The notes: generated by a model from the letters alone, not told the origin. A DNA stretch of 64,000 nt from Pseudohalocynthiibacter aestuariivivens (GCF_011040495.1 NZ_CP049037.1:1674001-1738000); one strand, 5' to 3'; shown: positions 1 to 9,827, counted from the stretch's first letter. Made by a program: numbers and translations.

Positions 1-196
1 GCATCAGCGCGATCACGCGCCGGGCATCTGCCAGATAGGGCCGCAGAAACGGCACGGCAAAGCCAAACCCCACGACCGTCTGACCCTTGGCCTCAGGCCA
101 GAATTCCAACAGTTGCTCGCGCACGGTTTTCTGTGCCGCGCGTCCCAATGCGCTGCGGTAATAGAAATTACGAAGTTCCTGCACGTCGAGATGCAT
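1..196 (-). CDS. Partial class I SAM-dependent methyltransferase (N-terminus)
   Basis: The reverse strand opens at an ATG at 194-196 and runs off the left edge after about 65 codons. The visible protein starts [19 protein letters not shown] and then has [15 protein letters not shown], which sits where class I methyltransferases carry the glycine-rich SAM-binding motif I. A small methyltransferase of this kind is often found divergent from gloB in Rhodobacterales, and here the two starts are 83 bp apart, so they share one promoter region. The substrate is unknown and the catalytic part lies outside the window. Confidence 0.65.
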   Translation of the reverse strand, partial: MHLDVQELRNFYYRSALGRAAQKTVREQLLEFWPEAKGQTVVGFGFAVPFLRPYLADARRVIALM

Positions 197-279
197 TGCA
201 GACCGGTCCCTGTTCCGTCACTCTGATGTTAACGCGAACCCAATCGCGGTAAAACCGCCAATAGACCCGGATACCTCAT

Positions 280-1047
280 ATGCCTCTCGAAATTCTGACC
301 ATCCCCTGCCTTGCCGACAATTACGCATTCATCGCCCATGATGCGGATAGCGGCGACACGATGGTGGTTGACGTACCCGAAGCCGGCCCGATCAAGACCG
401 CACTGGCGGATCGAGGCTGGACATTGAGCCATGTACTGCTGACCCATCACCATGCCGATCACGTACAGGACCTGCCCGACTTGCTTGCATCACACCCGGC
501 AAAGGTGATCGGCGCAGCCGCAGATGCGCATCGCCTGCCGCCGCTCGATCTGGCGGTGAACGATGGCGATACCTTCACTTTCGGCGGGCATGACTGTGAG
601 GTGATGGATGTCTCCGGTCACACCGTTGGTCATATCGCGGTGCATATCCCCGACGCGCAGGCGGCTTTTACCGCCGACAGTCTTATGGCGCTGGGATGCG
701 GGCGCGTATTCGAGGGAACGTTTCATCAGATGTGGAACAGCCTGAGCAAACTAGCAGCACTCCCTACCGACACGACTATTTACTCCGGCCACGAATACAC
801 CCGCGCCAACGCAAAGTTCGCGCTCAGCATTGACCCCGACAATCCCGCACTTATATCTCGTGCAGCCGCTGTTACCGCTGCCCATGATGCGGGACGGCCA
901 ACTGTTCCTTCCAACTTGGCCGAAGAATTGGCCACCAACCCCTTTTTACGCCCCTCAGATCCGGCCATCCGGGCCGGGCTTGGGATGCTCGATGCCTCCG
1001 ACGCGGACGTCTTTGCCGAGATCCGAACCCGCAAGGATCGCTTCTGA
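280..1047 (+). CDS. gloB: Hydroxyacylglutathione hydrolase (glyoxalase II)
   Basis: This 255-aa protein is a metallo-beta-lactamase-fold hydrolase that splits S-D-lactoylglutathione to D-lactate and glutathione, the second step of methylglyoxal detoxification in the cytoplasm. The metal motif THHHADH is at residues 55-61, followed by H114 (SGHTVGH), the bridging D133 (FTADSL) and H171 (SGHEYT). The C-terminal NPFLR segment and the basic RTRKDRF tail are the usual glutathione-binding end of the family, and the length matches E. coli GloB (about 251). The ribosome binding site upstream of the ATG is weak. The identification is firm. Confidence 0.95.
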   Translation: MPLEILTIPCLADNYAFIAHDADSGDTMVVDVPEAGPIKTALADRGWTLSHVLLTHHHADHVQDLPDLLASHPAKVIGAAADAHRLPPLDLAVNDGDTFTFGGHDCEVMDVSGHTVGHIAVHIPDAQAAFTADSLMALGCGRVFEGTFHQMWNSLSKLAALPTDTTIYSGHEYTRANAKFALSIDPDNPALISRAAAVTAAHDAGRPTVPSNLAEELATNPFLRPSDPAIRAGLGMLDASDADVFAEIRTRKDRF

Positions 1048-1206
1048 AATCTGAGTCAAATTCAGCACGACACAGAAAAATCCGGCAAAAGTGATCGGAA
1101 ACAGACAGAAAAGCCTTGAAGCTGAGACGGTATCGACCAAACTTTAATGTTATCAGGCCATGGTCGCAGGCAAATCGCCGGGCCGGAAAAAGAAGGAGCA
1201 CCAGAC

Positions 1207-3531
1207 GTGCCTTCATTCTCGACAACACTTGAACAGTCCATTCACGCGGCACTGGCGTTAGCCAATGCCCGTCAGCACGAGTTCGCCACGCTGGAACATC
1301 TTCTGCTGGCTCTGATCGACGAACCCGACGCGGCCCGCGTTATGAAAGCATGCAGCGTCGAAACGGAGGAGTTGCGCACCACACTGGTAGATTTCATCGA
1401 CGACGATCTGTCGAACCTCGTGACCGACATCGAAGGATCCGAAGCGGTGCCTACCGCCGCCTTCCAGCGCGTCATCCAGCGCGCCGCGATCCACGTCCAG
1501 TCGTCGGGTCGCACCGAAGTGACCGGTGCCAACGTGCTGGTTGCCATCTTTGCCGAACGCGAGAGCAACGCCGCCTACTTCCTGCAAGAGCAGGAAATGA
1601 CCCGCTATGATGCGGTCAACTTTATCGCCCACGGAGTCGCCAAGGACCCCGCATTCGGCGAGGCCCGGTCAGTCTCTGGCGCTGACGAAGAAGAACAGAA
1701 TGCCAAGATGGACAGCGATGCCGTCGAGGCGGGCGAATCTGCGCTGGCAAAATACTGTGTCGATCTGAATGAGAAATCACGCCAAGGCGATGTGGATCCG
1801 CTGATCGGTCGCGATAGCGAAGTCGAGCGGTGCATTCAGGTACTCTGCCGCCGCCGCAAAAATAACCCCCTGCTGGTCGGTGACCCCGGCGTTGGCAAGA
1901 CCGCCATCGCCGAGGGACTCGCGCGCAAGATCGTCTCGGGCGAAACACCCGAAGTGCTGGCCCGCACAACGATCTTTTCGCTCGATATGGGCGCTTTGTT
2001 GGCCGGGACACGCTATCGCGGCGATTTCGAGGAACGGCTCAAGGCCGTCGTGACCGAACTGGAAAGCCATCCTGACGCAGTCCTTTTCATCGACGAAATT
2101 CATACCGTGATCGGTGCCGGGGCCACTTCGGGTGGCGCAATGGACGCATCCAACCTGCTGAAACCCGCGCTGCAGGGCGGCAAACTGCGTTGCATGGGGT
2201 CCACCACCTTCAAGGAATTCCGCCAGCATTTTGAAAAGGATCGCGCGCTTGCCCGCCGGTTCCAAAAAATCGACGTGGTCGAACCCTCGGTCGAGGATGC
2301 GGTAAAAATCCTCAAGGGGCTGAAGCCATATTTCGAAGAGCATCACAGCGTCAAATATACCAATGACGCGATCAAATCCGCTGTCGAGCTGAGTTCGCGC
2401 TATATCAATGATCGCAAGCTGCCCGACAAGGCAATTGACGTGATCGACGAGGCAGGCGCAGCACAGCATCTAGTCGCGGCTTCGAAGCGCCGCAAATCCA
2501 TTGGCGCCAAGGAGATCGAGGCGGTCGTGGCCAAAATTGCGCGCATACCGCCCAAGAACGTCAGCAAGGACGACGCGCAGGTTCTGCGCGATCTCGAAGC
2601 ATCGCTAAAGCGCGTTGTGTTCGGACAGAACGCAGCGATTGAGGCGCTATCATCTGCAATCAAACTGTCGCGCGCAGGTTTGCGCGAGCCGGAAAAACCC
2701 ATTGGTAACTATCTCTTTGCCGGTCCCACGGGCGTTGGCAAGACCGAGGTTGCCAAGCAGTTGGCTGATACGCTCGGGGTCGAATTGTTGCGCTTTGACA
2801 TGTCCGAATACATGGAAAAACACGCAGTAAGCCGCCTGATCGGCGCGCCTCCGGGCTATGTCGGGTTTGATCAGGGCGGGCTCTTGACCGATGGCGTCGA
2901 TCAGCATCCTCATTGTGTGCTTTTGCTGGACGAGATTGAAAAGGCGCACCCGGATGTATTCAACATCCTGCTTCAGGTTATGGATCACGGCTCGCTCACC
3001 GATCATAATGGCCGCACTGTTGATTTCCGCAACGTGGTGTTGATCATGACATCCAATGCAGGCGCTGCCGAGCAGGCGAAATCGGCCATCGGCTTTGGCC
3101 GTGATCGTCGCGAGGGCGAGGATACCGCCGCCATCGAACGCACCTTCACGCCCGAATTCCGCAACCGGCTGGACGCGGTGATTAGCTTTGCACCGCTGGG
3201 CAAGGACGTCATCCTGCAAGTGGTCGAAAAATTCGTGCTGCAACTCGAAGCGCAGCTGATGGATCGCAATGTCACGATCGAGCTGACCAAACCGGCCGCA
3301 GAATGGCTGGCCGAAAAAGGCTACGATGACAAAATGGGCGCGCGCCCGCTGGGCCGCGTGATTCAGGAGCATATCAAAAAGCCGCTGGCCGAAGAATTGC
3401 TCTTTGGAAAACTGGCCAAGGGCGGTGTGGTCAAGGTTGGCATCAAGGATGGCAAGATCGACCTCAAGGTAGAGGGCCCGGACCATCCGCGCCTGACCGG
3501 CAAGAAGCCTCCATTGTTGACCGCCGACTGA
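1207..3531 (+). CDS. clpA: ATP-dependent Clp protease ATP-binding subunit ClpA
   Basis: ClpA is the AAA+ unfoldase that feeds substrates to ClpP. I start it at the GTG at 1207 because AGAAGGAG at 1191-1198 is spaced 8 bases before it and the product (774 aa) then begins like E. coli ClpA; the in-frame ATG at 1147 would add 20 unrelated residues. The N-terminal double Clp repeat covers about residues 1-140. The first Walker A (GDPGVGKT) is near residue 225 with Walker B VLFIDEIHT, and the second Walker A (GPTGVGKT) is near 507 with VLLLDEIEK. An IGF-type ClpP-contact loop (AIGFGRDR) is visible in D2. No clpS is seen upstream. The stop overlaps the next ATG by one base. Confidence 0.96.
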   Translation: MPSFSTTLEQSIHAALALANARQHEFATLEHLLLALIDEPDAARVMKACSVETEELRTTLVDFIDDDLSNLVTDIEGSEAVPTAAFQRVIQRAAIHVQSSGRTEVTGANVLVAIFAERESNAAYFLQEQEMTRYDAVNFIAHGVAKDPAFGEARSVSGADEEEQNAKMDSDAVEAGESALAKYCVDLNEKSRQGDVDPLIGRDSEVERCIQVLCRRRKNNPLLVGDPGVGKTAIAEGLARKIVSGETPEVLARTTIFSLDMGALLAGTRYRGDFEERLKAVVTELESHPDAVLFIDEIHTVIGAGATSGGAMDASNLLKPALQGGKLRCMGSTTFKEFRQHFEKDRALARRFQKIDVVEPSVEDAVKILKGLKPYFEEHHSVKYTNDAIKSAVELSSRYINDRKLPDKAIDVIDEAGAAQHLVAASKRRKSIGAKEIEAVVAKIARIPPKNVSKDDAQVLRDLEASLKRVVFGQNAAIEALSSAIKLSRAGLREPEKPIGNYLFAGPTGVGKTEVAKQLADTLGVELLRFDMSEYMEKHAVSRLIGAPPGYVGFDQGGLLTDGVDQHPHCVLLLDEIEKAHPDVFNILLQVMDHGSLTDHNGRTVDFRNVVLIMTSNAGAAEQAKSAIGFGRDRREGEDTAAIERTFTPEFRNRLDAVISFAPLGKDVILQVVEKFVLQLEAQLMDRNVTIELTKPAAEWLAEKGYDDKMGARPLGRVIQEHIKKPLAEELLFGKLAKGGVVKVGIKDGKIDLKVEGPDHPRLTGKKPPLLTAD

Positions 3532-4505
3532 TGCGTGACGTGGCTTGGGCGGCGCTGGCCGCCGCCCTCATTGCCATACCCGGCCTGACCTCGGAACGCC
3601 TCGAACTCGGTCTGCCTGTTGATTGCGAACTGGGCAAAAACTGTCATATCCAGCAATACGTAGATTACGATCCCGGTCCGGGGCAGCATGATTTCATGTG
3701 CCGCAACCTCAGTTACGATGGTCACAAGGGTACGGATTTCGGCCTGATATCCTATGTCGATATGCATGCAGGCGTCGACGTGATCGCCACAGCGCCGGGC
3801 ACGGTGCGCGGTATCCGCGATGATATGCCGGACCGTCTCTATACTGACGATATGGCCGAAGGGCTACAGGGGCGCGCCTGCGGCAACGGCGTCGTTATCG
3901 ACCACGGCGATGGTTGGGAAACCCAATATTGCCACATGGCCAAAGGATCGGTAACTGTCAGCGCCGGTGATCAGGTCAAACGCGGCACGCCGCTTGGCCA
4001 GATCGGCCTGTCCGGGCGCACCCAGTTTCCACATCTGCATCTCAGCGTCCGCAAGGATGGCGCAGTGGTGGATCCCTTTGATCCGGACGGCGCGATCACC
4101 TGTGGCGCCCCCTCGACCGATACACTCTGGATCGACCCGCCAGCCTATCAGCCCGGTGGCCTGCTTGCTGTTGGTCTGGGCGTTGAAGTCCCTGAGTTTG
4201 AGGTTATCCGCGCAGGTCATGCCCATAGCGCGCAACTGCCCGCAACTGCCCCCGCACTGGTCGCGTGGGGTTATGCCTTTGGCGGGGAACAGGCGGACAT
4301 CGTCCGTATCGACATCATCGGCCCCGAAGGGCGTGTGTTCGATCACGACGCGTTGCTGAAAAAGCCGCAGGCGCAACTGTTTCGTGCCGCGGGTCGCAGG
4401 CTGCGCGGCACCGGATGGCCCGTCGGACGTTACAGGGTGGTGGTTGAACTGATCCGCGATGGAAAGGTTATCGACCGTATGCAGGGTCATACGGATATCG
4501 AGTGA
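3531..4505 (+). CDS. M23 family metallopeptidase (LytM-like), exported
   Basis: This 324-aa protein begins with a short hydrophobic N-terminus (WAALAAALIAIPGL), which looks like a signal peptide. The LytM zinc site is complete: HKGTD gives H65 and D69, and HLH gives H168 and H170, with H135 (QYCHMAKG) as the usual extra histidine. These residues define M23 endopeptidases that cut peptide cross-links in peptidoglycan. The C-terminal third (about 190-324) has no motif I recognise and may be a beta-rich accessory domain. The ATG overlaps the clpA stop (TGATG), so the two are probably co-translated. The cell-wall substrate is inferred from the family. Confidence 0.88.
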   Translation: MRDVAWAALAAALIAIPGLTSERLELGLPVDCELGKNCHIQQYVDYDPGPGQHDFMCRNLSYDGHKGTDFGLISYVDMHAGVDVIATAPGTVRGIRDDMPDRLYTDDMAEGLQGRACGNGVVIDHGDGWETQYCHMAKGSVTVSAGDQVKRGTPLGQIGLSGRTQFPHLHLSVRKDGAVVDPFDPDGAITCGAPSTDTLWIDPPAYQPGGLLAVGLGVEVPEFEVIRAGHAHSAQLPATAPALVAWGYAFGGEQADIVRIDIIGPEGRVFDHDALLKKPQAQLFRAAGRRLRGTGWPVGRYRVVVELIRDGKVIDRMQGHTDIE

Positions 4506-4514
4506 TCCGACGTT

Positions 4515-6866
4515 CTACTTTTCCGTAAACTTCAGTTCGATCCGCCGGTTCTGCGCCCGCGCCTCTTTTGTATCGGCTGTGTTCACCGGCTGATACTGAC
4601 CGAATCCGTTGGCCGACAGACGATCTGGCGGCAACCCGAGGAAGTCGATCATGTACCGAACTACCGAGAGAGCACGGGCTTGGCTAAGCTCCCAGTTATC
4701 GGCGAATTCGGCAGAATTTCGAATGGGAACGTCGTCGGTGTGCCCGTCAACACGGATCACCCAATCAATATTTTCGGGAATATCATCGGCCACATTGCGC
4801 AGGATTTCAGCCACCTTCGCGATTTCTCTACGTCCGGATTCCGACAGCGTCGCCTGCCCCGGCGGGAACAATACCTCGGACGAAAACACAAAGCGATCAC
4901 CTTCGATCCGCACACCATCCTGCGCGCCCAGAACATCCCGCAACCTGCCAAAGAATTCGGACCGATATTTTTCCAGATCCTCACGCTCGGCGGCCAAGCG
5001 TTCCTTTTCGGCCTCCAGCAGCGCGTTCTTCTCTTCTTCCGCTTCCCGGCGTCGGCGTTCCTCGGCAGCGACCCGTGCCAGCGCCGCATTCAGATCACGC
5101 CCCAGCATCTGCAATTGCACATCATTTGCCGCATCGCGCACCTGTGCATCGTCCAGCAATGCCTGAAGTTCTGATAGCTGTGACCGCAGTGCCGCGACCT
5201 GCTGGTTCAGCAACGCCTGCTCGCGTTGCGCCGCTTCAGTCACGCTTTCTTGCTGGGCCAGTTCTGCGCGTGCTTCCGCCAGCAATGCCGCACGCTCTTC
5301 GGCAGCACTGAGTTGATTGGCGGCATCGGCCTCGGCTGCCACCTTGGCGGCAAGGGCAGCGGCCAGCTTCTCGCGCACTTCTTCGGCGGTCAGCGTCTGT
5401 TCGGATGTGGTAGCCATCAGTGTGGCAAGCCGGGTCTTGACCGATGTCAGTTCTTCCTTGGTCGTTGCCAACGATAGGCGTAGTGCATCCAATTCCGCAT
5501 CCCTGCCCTCTATTTCCTTAAGCGCCGCCGCCAGACGCTCTTCGAGGTTGGCAACCATTGCGGCCAGTTCGGCCTCTTGCTGACGTGCGGCCCCCTCTAA
5601 GTCGGCCATGCTCGCCTCGATCTCGCTCAGCCTCAGGCGCAACTGGTTCACTTCCTCACTTTGCGACTGCGCGTCGGCCAATGCTGTCTCAAGCTGTGCT
5701 TGCAAATCCTGTCGCTCTGCGCTCATTGCGGCACTGTTCGCTTCTGCCTGCGCTTCGGCATTCGCCAAGGCAGATTCAACCTCTGCAAGGTGCGTGCGCA
5801 ACGCTTCGATAGAGGCCTCACGCTCGGAAATTTCCTCTTTAGCTGACTGAAGTGCAGCTTGCAGATCGGCTTTTTCGGCAGCCAGTGTTGCCACTGTATC
5901 CGTGCGCGCAGCTTCCAGCTCTGCCAACTTGCGCTGCGCCGCATCCAGCGCCGCCTGCAATTCGTCAATGCGCGACTTGTTATCTTGTCCAGTCAGCAAC
6001 GCAGCGGCCAGTTGATCATTCAGATCCTCACCCGCGTCTTGGGCCGCCGCCAGCAATGTAAGTGTTTCTTCGGCCTCTCGGCGTTGCTCTTCCAACGCCA
6101 ATGTCATCGCCGTCAGTTCGGCTTGCGCGCCTTCCAGTTTTTCCCGCAATGCCTGTGCCGCCGCAGCCTGCGCCAAACGCGCGGCCTCTTCGGCACTCAG
6201 ATCGGCCTGCAAATCTTCAACTTGGGTGTTCAGCGCGGTTTGCGCATCCGCCGCCTGTGCATTCTCGCGCCTCAGTTCAGCAATCATCGCCTCCAGCGCA
6301 TCGGCCTGCGCTGCGGCCAGACGCGCTGCCTCAGCCTGTGTGTCGATCTCATCGCGCAGCCCGGCCAGCGCCAGCTGCATCGCTTGCTGTTCTGTCAACA
6401 GTTCTGTGCGTTCGCTTTCCAGCGTTGCGATCTGCTCGCGATCGACGCGTCTTTCGGCCAACAGCCCTGCAACCTGTTCTTCAAAGCTGGCGATGCGCGC
6501 CTCTGCCGCACCTAACGCTGCGGCCTGACTGTCACGCTCCGCACGCAGCGACGCAATCAGCGCGGTTTGTTCTTCTTGCCGTTTGCGCGCATCGCTCAGC
6601 GTAGTGGTCAGCGCGCCAACACGTTCAGTCAGGGACGCATTCTTGTCCTGTTCCAACCCCAACGCGCGCGCCAAAGCCGCCACTTCCGCCGACAACGCAT
6701 CCAGTTTGGTCTCTTGTCCGGTAATCGTTTCGCGCAGGACGAACTGAACCACCATGAAAATGGTCAGGACGAACATCAGCACCAACAGCAGGCCAGTCAT
6801 TGCATCGACAAAGCCCGGCCAGATCGAGGCCTGAAACCGCTGCCCGGTGCGCCGCGATAGGGCCAT
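4515..6866 (-). CDS. OmpA/MotB-like peptidoglycan-binding protein with very long coiled coil
   Basis: The 783-aa product has a short cytoplasmic N-terminus, one transmembrane helix at about 21-43 (DAMTGLLLVLMFVLTIF), then roughly 550 residues of Ala/Glu/Leu-rich heptad-like sequence, and a C-terminal OmpA/MotB domain (about 660-783) with VDGHTDDVPI and the NRRIELKF end. The layout fits an inner-membrane protein that spans the periplasm and grips peptidoglycan, like MotB or TolR-type partners. It follows the ExbB/MotA-like gene by two bases, so the pair probably forms one proton-driven or scaffolding complex. It is not flagellar MotB: no flagellar genes are near and the coiled coil is far too long. 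It converges on the M23 gene with 9 bp between. Confidence 0.85.
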   Translation of the reverse strand: MALSRRTGQRFQASIWPGFVDAMTGLLLVLMFVLTIFMVVQFVLRETITGQETKLDALSAEVAALARALGLEQDKNASLTERVGALTTTLSDARKRQEEQTALIASLRAERDSQAAALGAAEARIASFEEQVAGLLAERRVDREQIATLESERTELLTEQQAMQLALAGLRDEIDTQAEAARLAAAQADALEAMIAELRRENAQAADAQTALNTQVEDLQADLSAEEAARLAQAAAAQALREKLEGAQAELTAMTLALEEQRREAEETLTLLAAAQDAGEDLNDQLAAALLTGQDNKSRIDELQAALDAAQRKLAELEAARTDTVATLAAEKADLQAALQSAKEEISEREASIEALRTHLAEVESALANAEAQAEANSAAMSAERQDLQAQLETALADAQSQSEEVNQLRLRLSEIEASMADLEGAARQQEAELAAMVANLEERLAAALKEIEGRDAELDALRLSLATTKEELTSVKTRLATLMATTSEQTLTAEEVREKLAAALAAKVAAEADAANQLSAAEERAALLAEARAELAQQESVTEAAQREQALLNQQVAALRSQLSELQALLDDAQVRDAANDVQLQMLGRDLNAALARVAAEERRRREAEEEKNALLEAEKERLAAEREDLEKYRSEFFGRLRDVLGAQDGVRIEGDRFVFSSEVLFPPGQATLSESGRREIAKVAEILRNVADDIPENIDWVIRVDGHTDDVPIRNSAEFADNWELSQARALSVVRYMIDFLGLPPDRLSANGFGQYQPVNTADTKEARAQNRRIELKFTEK

Positions 6867-6868
6867 GA

Positions 6869-8086
6869 TTAGCCCTCCTGCTCCGGCATTGGGCCACGTC
6901 TGCGTCGCGCGGGTGCTGCTGCATCAGGGCGATTGTGACCAAGCGCCCGCACCAATGTGGCCAGATCAGTGCGCAGCTCGGTCATTGTCTCCTGCCGTCC
7001 TGCACTGATCTCTTCGAGGATACGCAACATTTGCACGTCGATCGACCGCAGGCGCATTCGACTTTCGGCATCCAGTCCCTCATGGCCGCTTTCGGGTCGC
7101 ACGGCCAACCGTTCGATCAGACGTTCCTGCCCTTCGGCGACCCGCATCAGAATTTCGTTGGTCTGTCCGACGCTTTCCATGCGGTGGGTGAGCCGCGCCA
7201 CCGCATCGGCCAATGTACCCAGCTTTTCATCCACGGCAGAGCGTGAGATATCCGACTGCGTCAGCATCATCTGCAGTGATTCCATTTGCTCGCTCATGTG
7301 GTCGATCACACCGCCCAGCAGGTTCTGCTCGGCCGAGCCTTCGCCCTCGGCCCCAGCAAACCCAACGCGGGTAATAGTGGACACCCACTCTTCCAACTCG
7401 CGGTAGAACCGGTTCTGCGCCTGACTGGCAAAAAGCTCCATTAACCCGACAACCAGCGATCCAGCAAGTCCCAGCAGAGACGACGCAAATGCGACGCCCA
7501 TGCCACCCAGCTGTGATTCAAGCCCGGTCATCAGCCGCTTAAAGACCACAACACCGGCTTCACCTTCTTGCGGGGCTAGGCTGCGAATGGTGTCCACGAG
7601 GGCGGGCACCGTCGTGGCCAACCCATAGAACGTTCCTAAAAGTCCCAGAAAAATCAGAAGGTTGACGATATACCGCGTGATCTCTCGCACTTCGTCGATC
7701 CGTTGGACCACCGAATCCAAGATCGACTGCGCAGAGCTTTGCGCGATCTGCATCCGCTTGCCACGTTGCCGCAACAGCGTGGCGAGTGGCGCCAACAGCT
7801 GCGGCGCCTTGGTCATCTCGTGTCCGGCGTTCTCGGCGGCGAACCCTTCGAGCCAGCGGACCGAGACGATCAACTGAAAAACCTGCCAGAAACAGGACAC
7901 GACACCAATCAGAAAGACAAAGATGATGAACCCGTTAAGATAGGGGTTCGCCTCGAAAACTGGCAGCACCCGTGGCAGTGCCACGAAAGAGCCAACCCCT
8001 GTCAACACCAGCACTCCCAGCATCAGAACGATCTGGCGAACGGGATGTGAAAACTGCTGCTCGACCTTGCGGTCCGGCTGGTCCAT
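6869..8086 (-). CDS. MotA/TolQ/ExbB-type proton channel family protein
   Basis: This 405-aa inner-membrane protein has four hydrophobic segments: about 19-37, 50-73, 140-160 (LLIFLGLLGTFYGLATTVP) and 205-228 (LGGMGVAFASSLLGLAGSLVVGL). The last two resemble the conserved GTFxGL and GMxxAFxxSLxG helices of the MotA/TolQ/ExbB family. The C-terminal 170 residues are hydrophilic and partly coiled. It lies directly upstream of the OmpA/MotB-like gene and the two should form a stator-like pair. The role (envelope integrity, gliding-like motor, or cell-division link) cannot be decided from sequence. Confidence 0.82.
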   Translation of the reverse strand: MDQPDRKVEQQFSHPVRQIVLMLGVLVLTGVGSFVALPRVLPVFEANPYLNGFIIFVFLIGVVSCFWQVFQLIVSVRWLEGFAAENAGHEMTKAPQLLAPLATLLRQRGKRMQIAQSSAQSILDSVVQRIDEVREITRYIVNLLIFLGLLGTFYGLATTVPALVDTIRSLAPQEGEAGVVVFKRLMTGLESQLGGMGVAFASSLLGLAGSLVVGLMELFASQAQNRFYRELEEWVSTITRVGFAGAEGEGSAEQNLLGGVIDHMSEQMESLQMMLTQSDISRSAVDEKLGTLADAVARLTHRMESVGQTNEILMRVAEGQERLIERLAVRPESGHEGLDAESRMRLRSIDVQMLRILEEISAGRQETMTELRTDLATLVRALGHNRPDAAAPARRRRGPMPEQEG

Positions 8087-8178
8087 CTGGACGCTCCCGA
8101 CACGTTACTGCTACTGGCGCCTTGCTGCGCGCTCTTCTCGGGGCCAGACTACGCGCTCAGCCCCTTTAAGCCAAGGGG

Positions 8179-8709
8179 TTATGCCGCAATATCGCGGACC
8201 CGCGCCGAGAGCCAGCACAGATCGGCATCGTCGATCCCCAGAGCGGTCAAATGACTGGCCGTGTTATAGAGGTATTCGGTATTTGGCCCGCGCCCGCCGA
8301 CCGCTCGGGCGATGATTTGTGCCTGCTCCTCCAGTGGCAAACCACCGCAATACTGTACGTGATCCCGATCCACGACATAGGCGACAGCCGTCACCTGCCG
8401 CCCATCCGCCAGTTGCACATCCAGCATCCGCTCCAGATAGGCCGACGACACCAACTCGCGTTCGCGCAAATAGGCCAGAACGGCATCCTGCTGATCGCCC
8501 GGAACAGACAGAGCAACCCCCTGACAGGCTGCCTCGGGGCCCTCGTCCAGTGCCAGAACCAGACCGGGATTGGCATCCGTGCCCCGATGATGGATACTGC
8601 GCATGCAAAAACTGCGCGTGTATCCCGGCAGCGTTGCGATCACCTGTTCTTCGGTTTCAAAGCCCGGATTCCACACCAGTGATCCATAGCCGAACACCCA
8701 CATTGTCAT
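8179..8709 (-). CDS. Gamma-glutamylcyclotransferase (ChaC family)
   Basis: ChaC-type enzymes cleave glutathione or gamma-glutamyl peptides to 5-oxoproline. The 176-aa product begins MTMWVFGYGSLVWNPGF, where VFGYGSL is the family signature that binds the gamma-glutamyl group; the catalytic Glu is expected in the LALDEGPEAACQGVAL stretch. I chose the ATG at 8709 because a GGGGGA sequence precedes it and the family starts there; upstream in-frame codons would add 31 unrelated residues. It is divergent from the DUF2125 gene with 67 bp between the starts. Placing it beside glutathione metabolism is family knowledge only. Confidence 0.88.
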   Translation of the reverse strand: MTMWVFGYGSLVWNPGFETEEQVIATLPGYTRSFCMRSIHHRGTDANPGLVLALDEGPEAACQGVALSVPGDQQDAVLAYLRERELVSSAYLERMLDVQLADGRQVTAVAYVVDRDHVQYCGGLPLEEQAQIIARAVGGRGPNTEYLYNTASHLTALGIDDADLCWLSARVRDIAA

Positions 8710-8776
8710 TTCGCTGTTCCCCCGCGCATTTCGCCCTATAAACACCATCGCAGCACGCCATAAAAGGGGGCAATCC

Positions 8777-9784
8777 ATGCGGGCATTGCTAGGAATCATC
8801 ATTCTCGCCAGCCTCGGCTGGGGCGGCTACTGGTTCATCGGGGCGGGGACTGCCAAATCCGGATTCGATGCTTGGTTCGACGCCCGCCGCGCCGAAGGCT
8901 GGGTCGCAGAATATGCCGACCTCGACCTGCGGGGCTTTCCCAACCGGTTCGATGCCAGCTTTACCGATGTGGCCTTGGCCGATCCCGGTACGGGCCTCGC
9001 GTGGGAAGCGCCCTTTTTCCAACTGCTCGCACTCAGTTACAAACCGAACCACGTGATCGCGGTCTGGCCGAGCGAGCAACTGATCGCAACTCCATTGGAA
9101 AAGTATCGCCTGACAAGTGACGACATGCGCGCCAGTTTGGTGCTGGAGCCGTCGACCGGCCTTACGCTGGATCGCGCGACATTGACCGCGCAACACCTGA
9201 CCGTCGTCCCTGAGGGCAACAATGCGCCGCTCACGGTGGACGGGCTGACACTGGCAGCAGAACGGGTGCCGGCCGATGCGGATGCACATTATCACCTCGG
9301 CCTGCGTGCTGATGATCTGGTCCCGTCGACCACGTGGGCCGCCCGTGTGGATCCGAATGGGACCTTGCCCGACACCTTGACCGTGCTGCATGCCGATCTC
9401 ACGATCCGCTTCGACAAGCCATGGGATCGCAGCGCCATCGAGGCTGCGCGCCCACAGCCACAGCAAATCCGGCTGCGCCTCGCCGAGGCGACGTGGGGGC
9501 AATTATCATTGCAGGCGGCGGGAGAAGTCGCGGTCGATGCGGCAGGGGTTCCCACCGGGGCCGTGACGATAAAGGCCCGGAACTGGCGCGATATTCTGGA
9601 ACTGGCGCGCCGTTCCGGCGCGGTGCCAGCACAGGTCGCAGACCCGCTGGAGGATGGCTTGACCCTGCTCTCTCGGTTGGCTGGCAACCCCAAGACACTG
9701 GATATCCCGCTGGAATTTGCAAAGGGGCGCGTCTGGCTCGGTCCGGTGCCTATCGCCAAGGCACCCGTGCTACGCCTGCGCTGA
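8777..9784 (+). CDS. DUF2125 domain-containing protein
   Basis: The 335-aa protein starts with a hydrophobic segment (LLGIIILASLGWGGYWFIG) that should anchor it in or export it across the inner membrane. The stretch GWVAEYADLDLRGFPNRFDASFTD is the recognisable N-terminal block of DUF2125 proteins, which are common in Rhodobacterales and Rhizobiales and have no assigned function. A run of small repeating beta-type segments follows (for example GLTLDRATLTAQHLTV), like lipid-handling AsmA/YdgA-type proteins, but that likeness is only impressionistic. AAAAGGGGG upstream of the ATG supports this start. It converges on the extensin-like gene. Confidence 0.8.
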   Translation: MRALLGIIILASLGWGGYWFIGAGTAKSGFDAWFDARRAEGWVAEYADLDLRGFPNRFDASFTDVALADPGTGLAWEAPFFQLLALSYKPNHVIAVWPSEQLIATPLEKYRLTSDDMRASLVLEPSTGLTLDRATLTAQHLTVVPEGNNAPLTVDGLTLAAERVPADADAHYHLGLRADDLVPSTTWAARVDPNGTLPDTLTVLHADLTIRFDKPWDRSAIEAARPQPQQIRLRLAEATWGQLSLQAAGEVAVDAAGVPTGAVTIKARNWRDILELARRSGAVPAQVADPLEDGLTLLSRLAGNPKTLDIPLEFAKGRVWLGPVPIAKAPVLRLR

Positions 9785-9809
9785 AAGCGAACCCATCCGC
9801 AGAAGGTAG

Positions 9810-9827
9810 GTCGGGCTTCAGCCCGGC
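9810..9827. terminator. Hairpin between convergent genes
   Basis: The 50-bp gap between the DUF2125 stop and the extensin-like stop contains an inverted repeat: arms 9810-9817 and 9820-9827 around a two-base centre (CGGGCTTCAGCCCG core). There is no T-run on either side, so it is either a weak bidirectional terminator or a copy of a short dispersed palindrome. Confidence 0.5.

Noticed and set aside
2650..3486. A 278-codon minus-strand frame inside clpA
   Set aside because: Full overlap with a well-conserved AAA+ gene, no recognisable motif and atypical composition.
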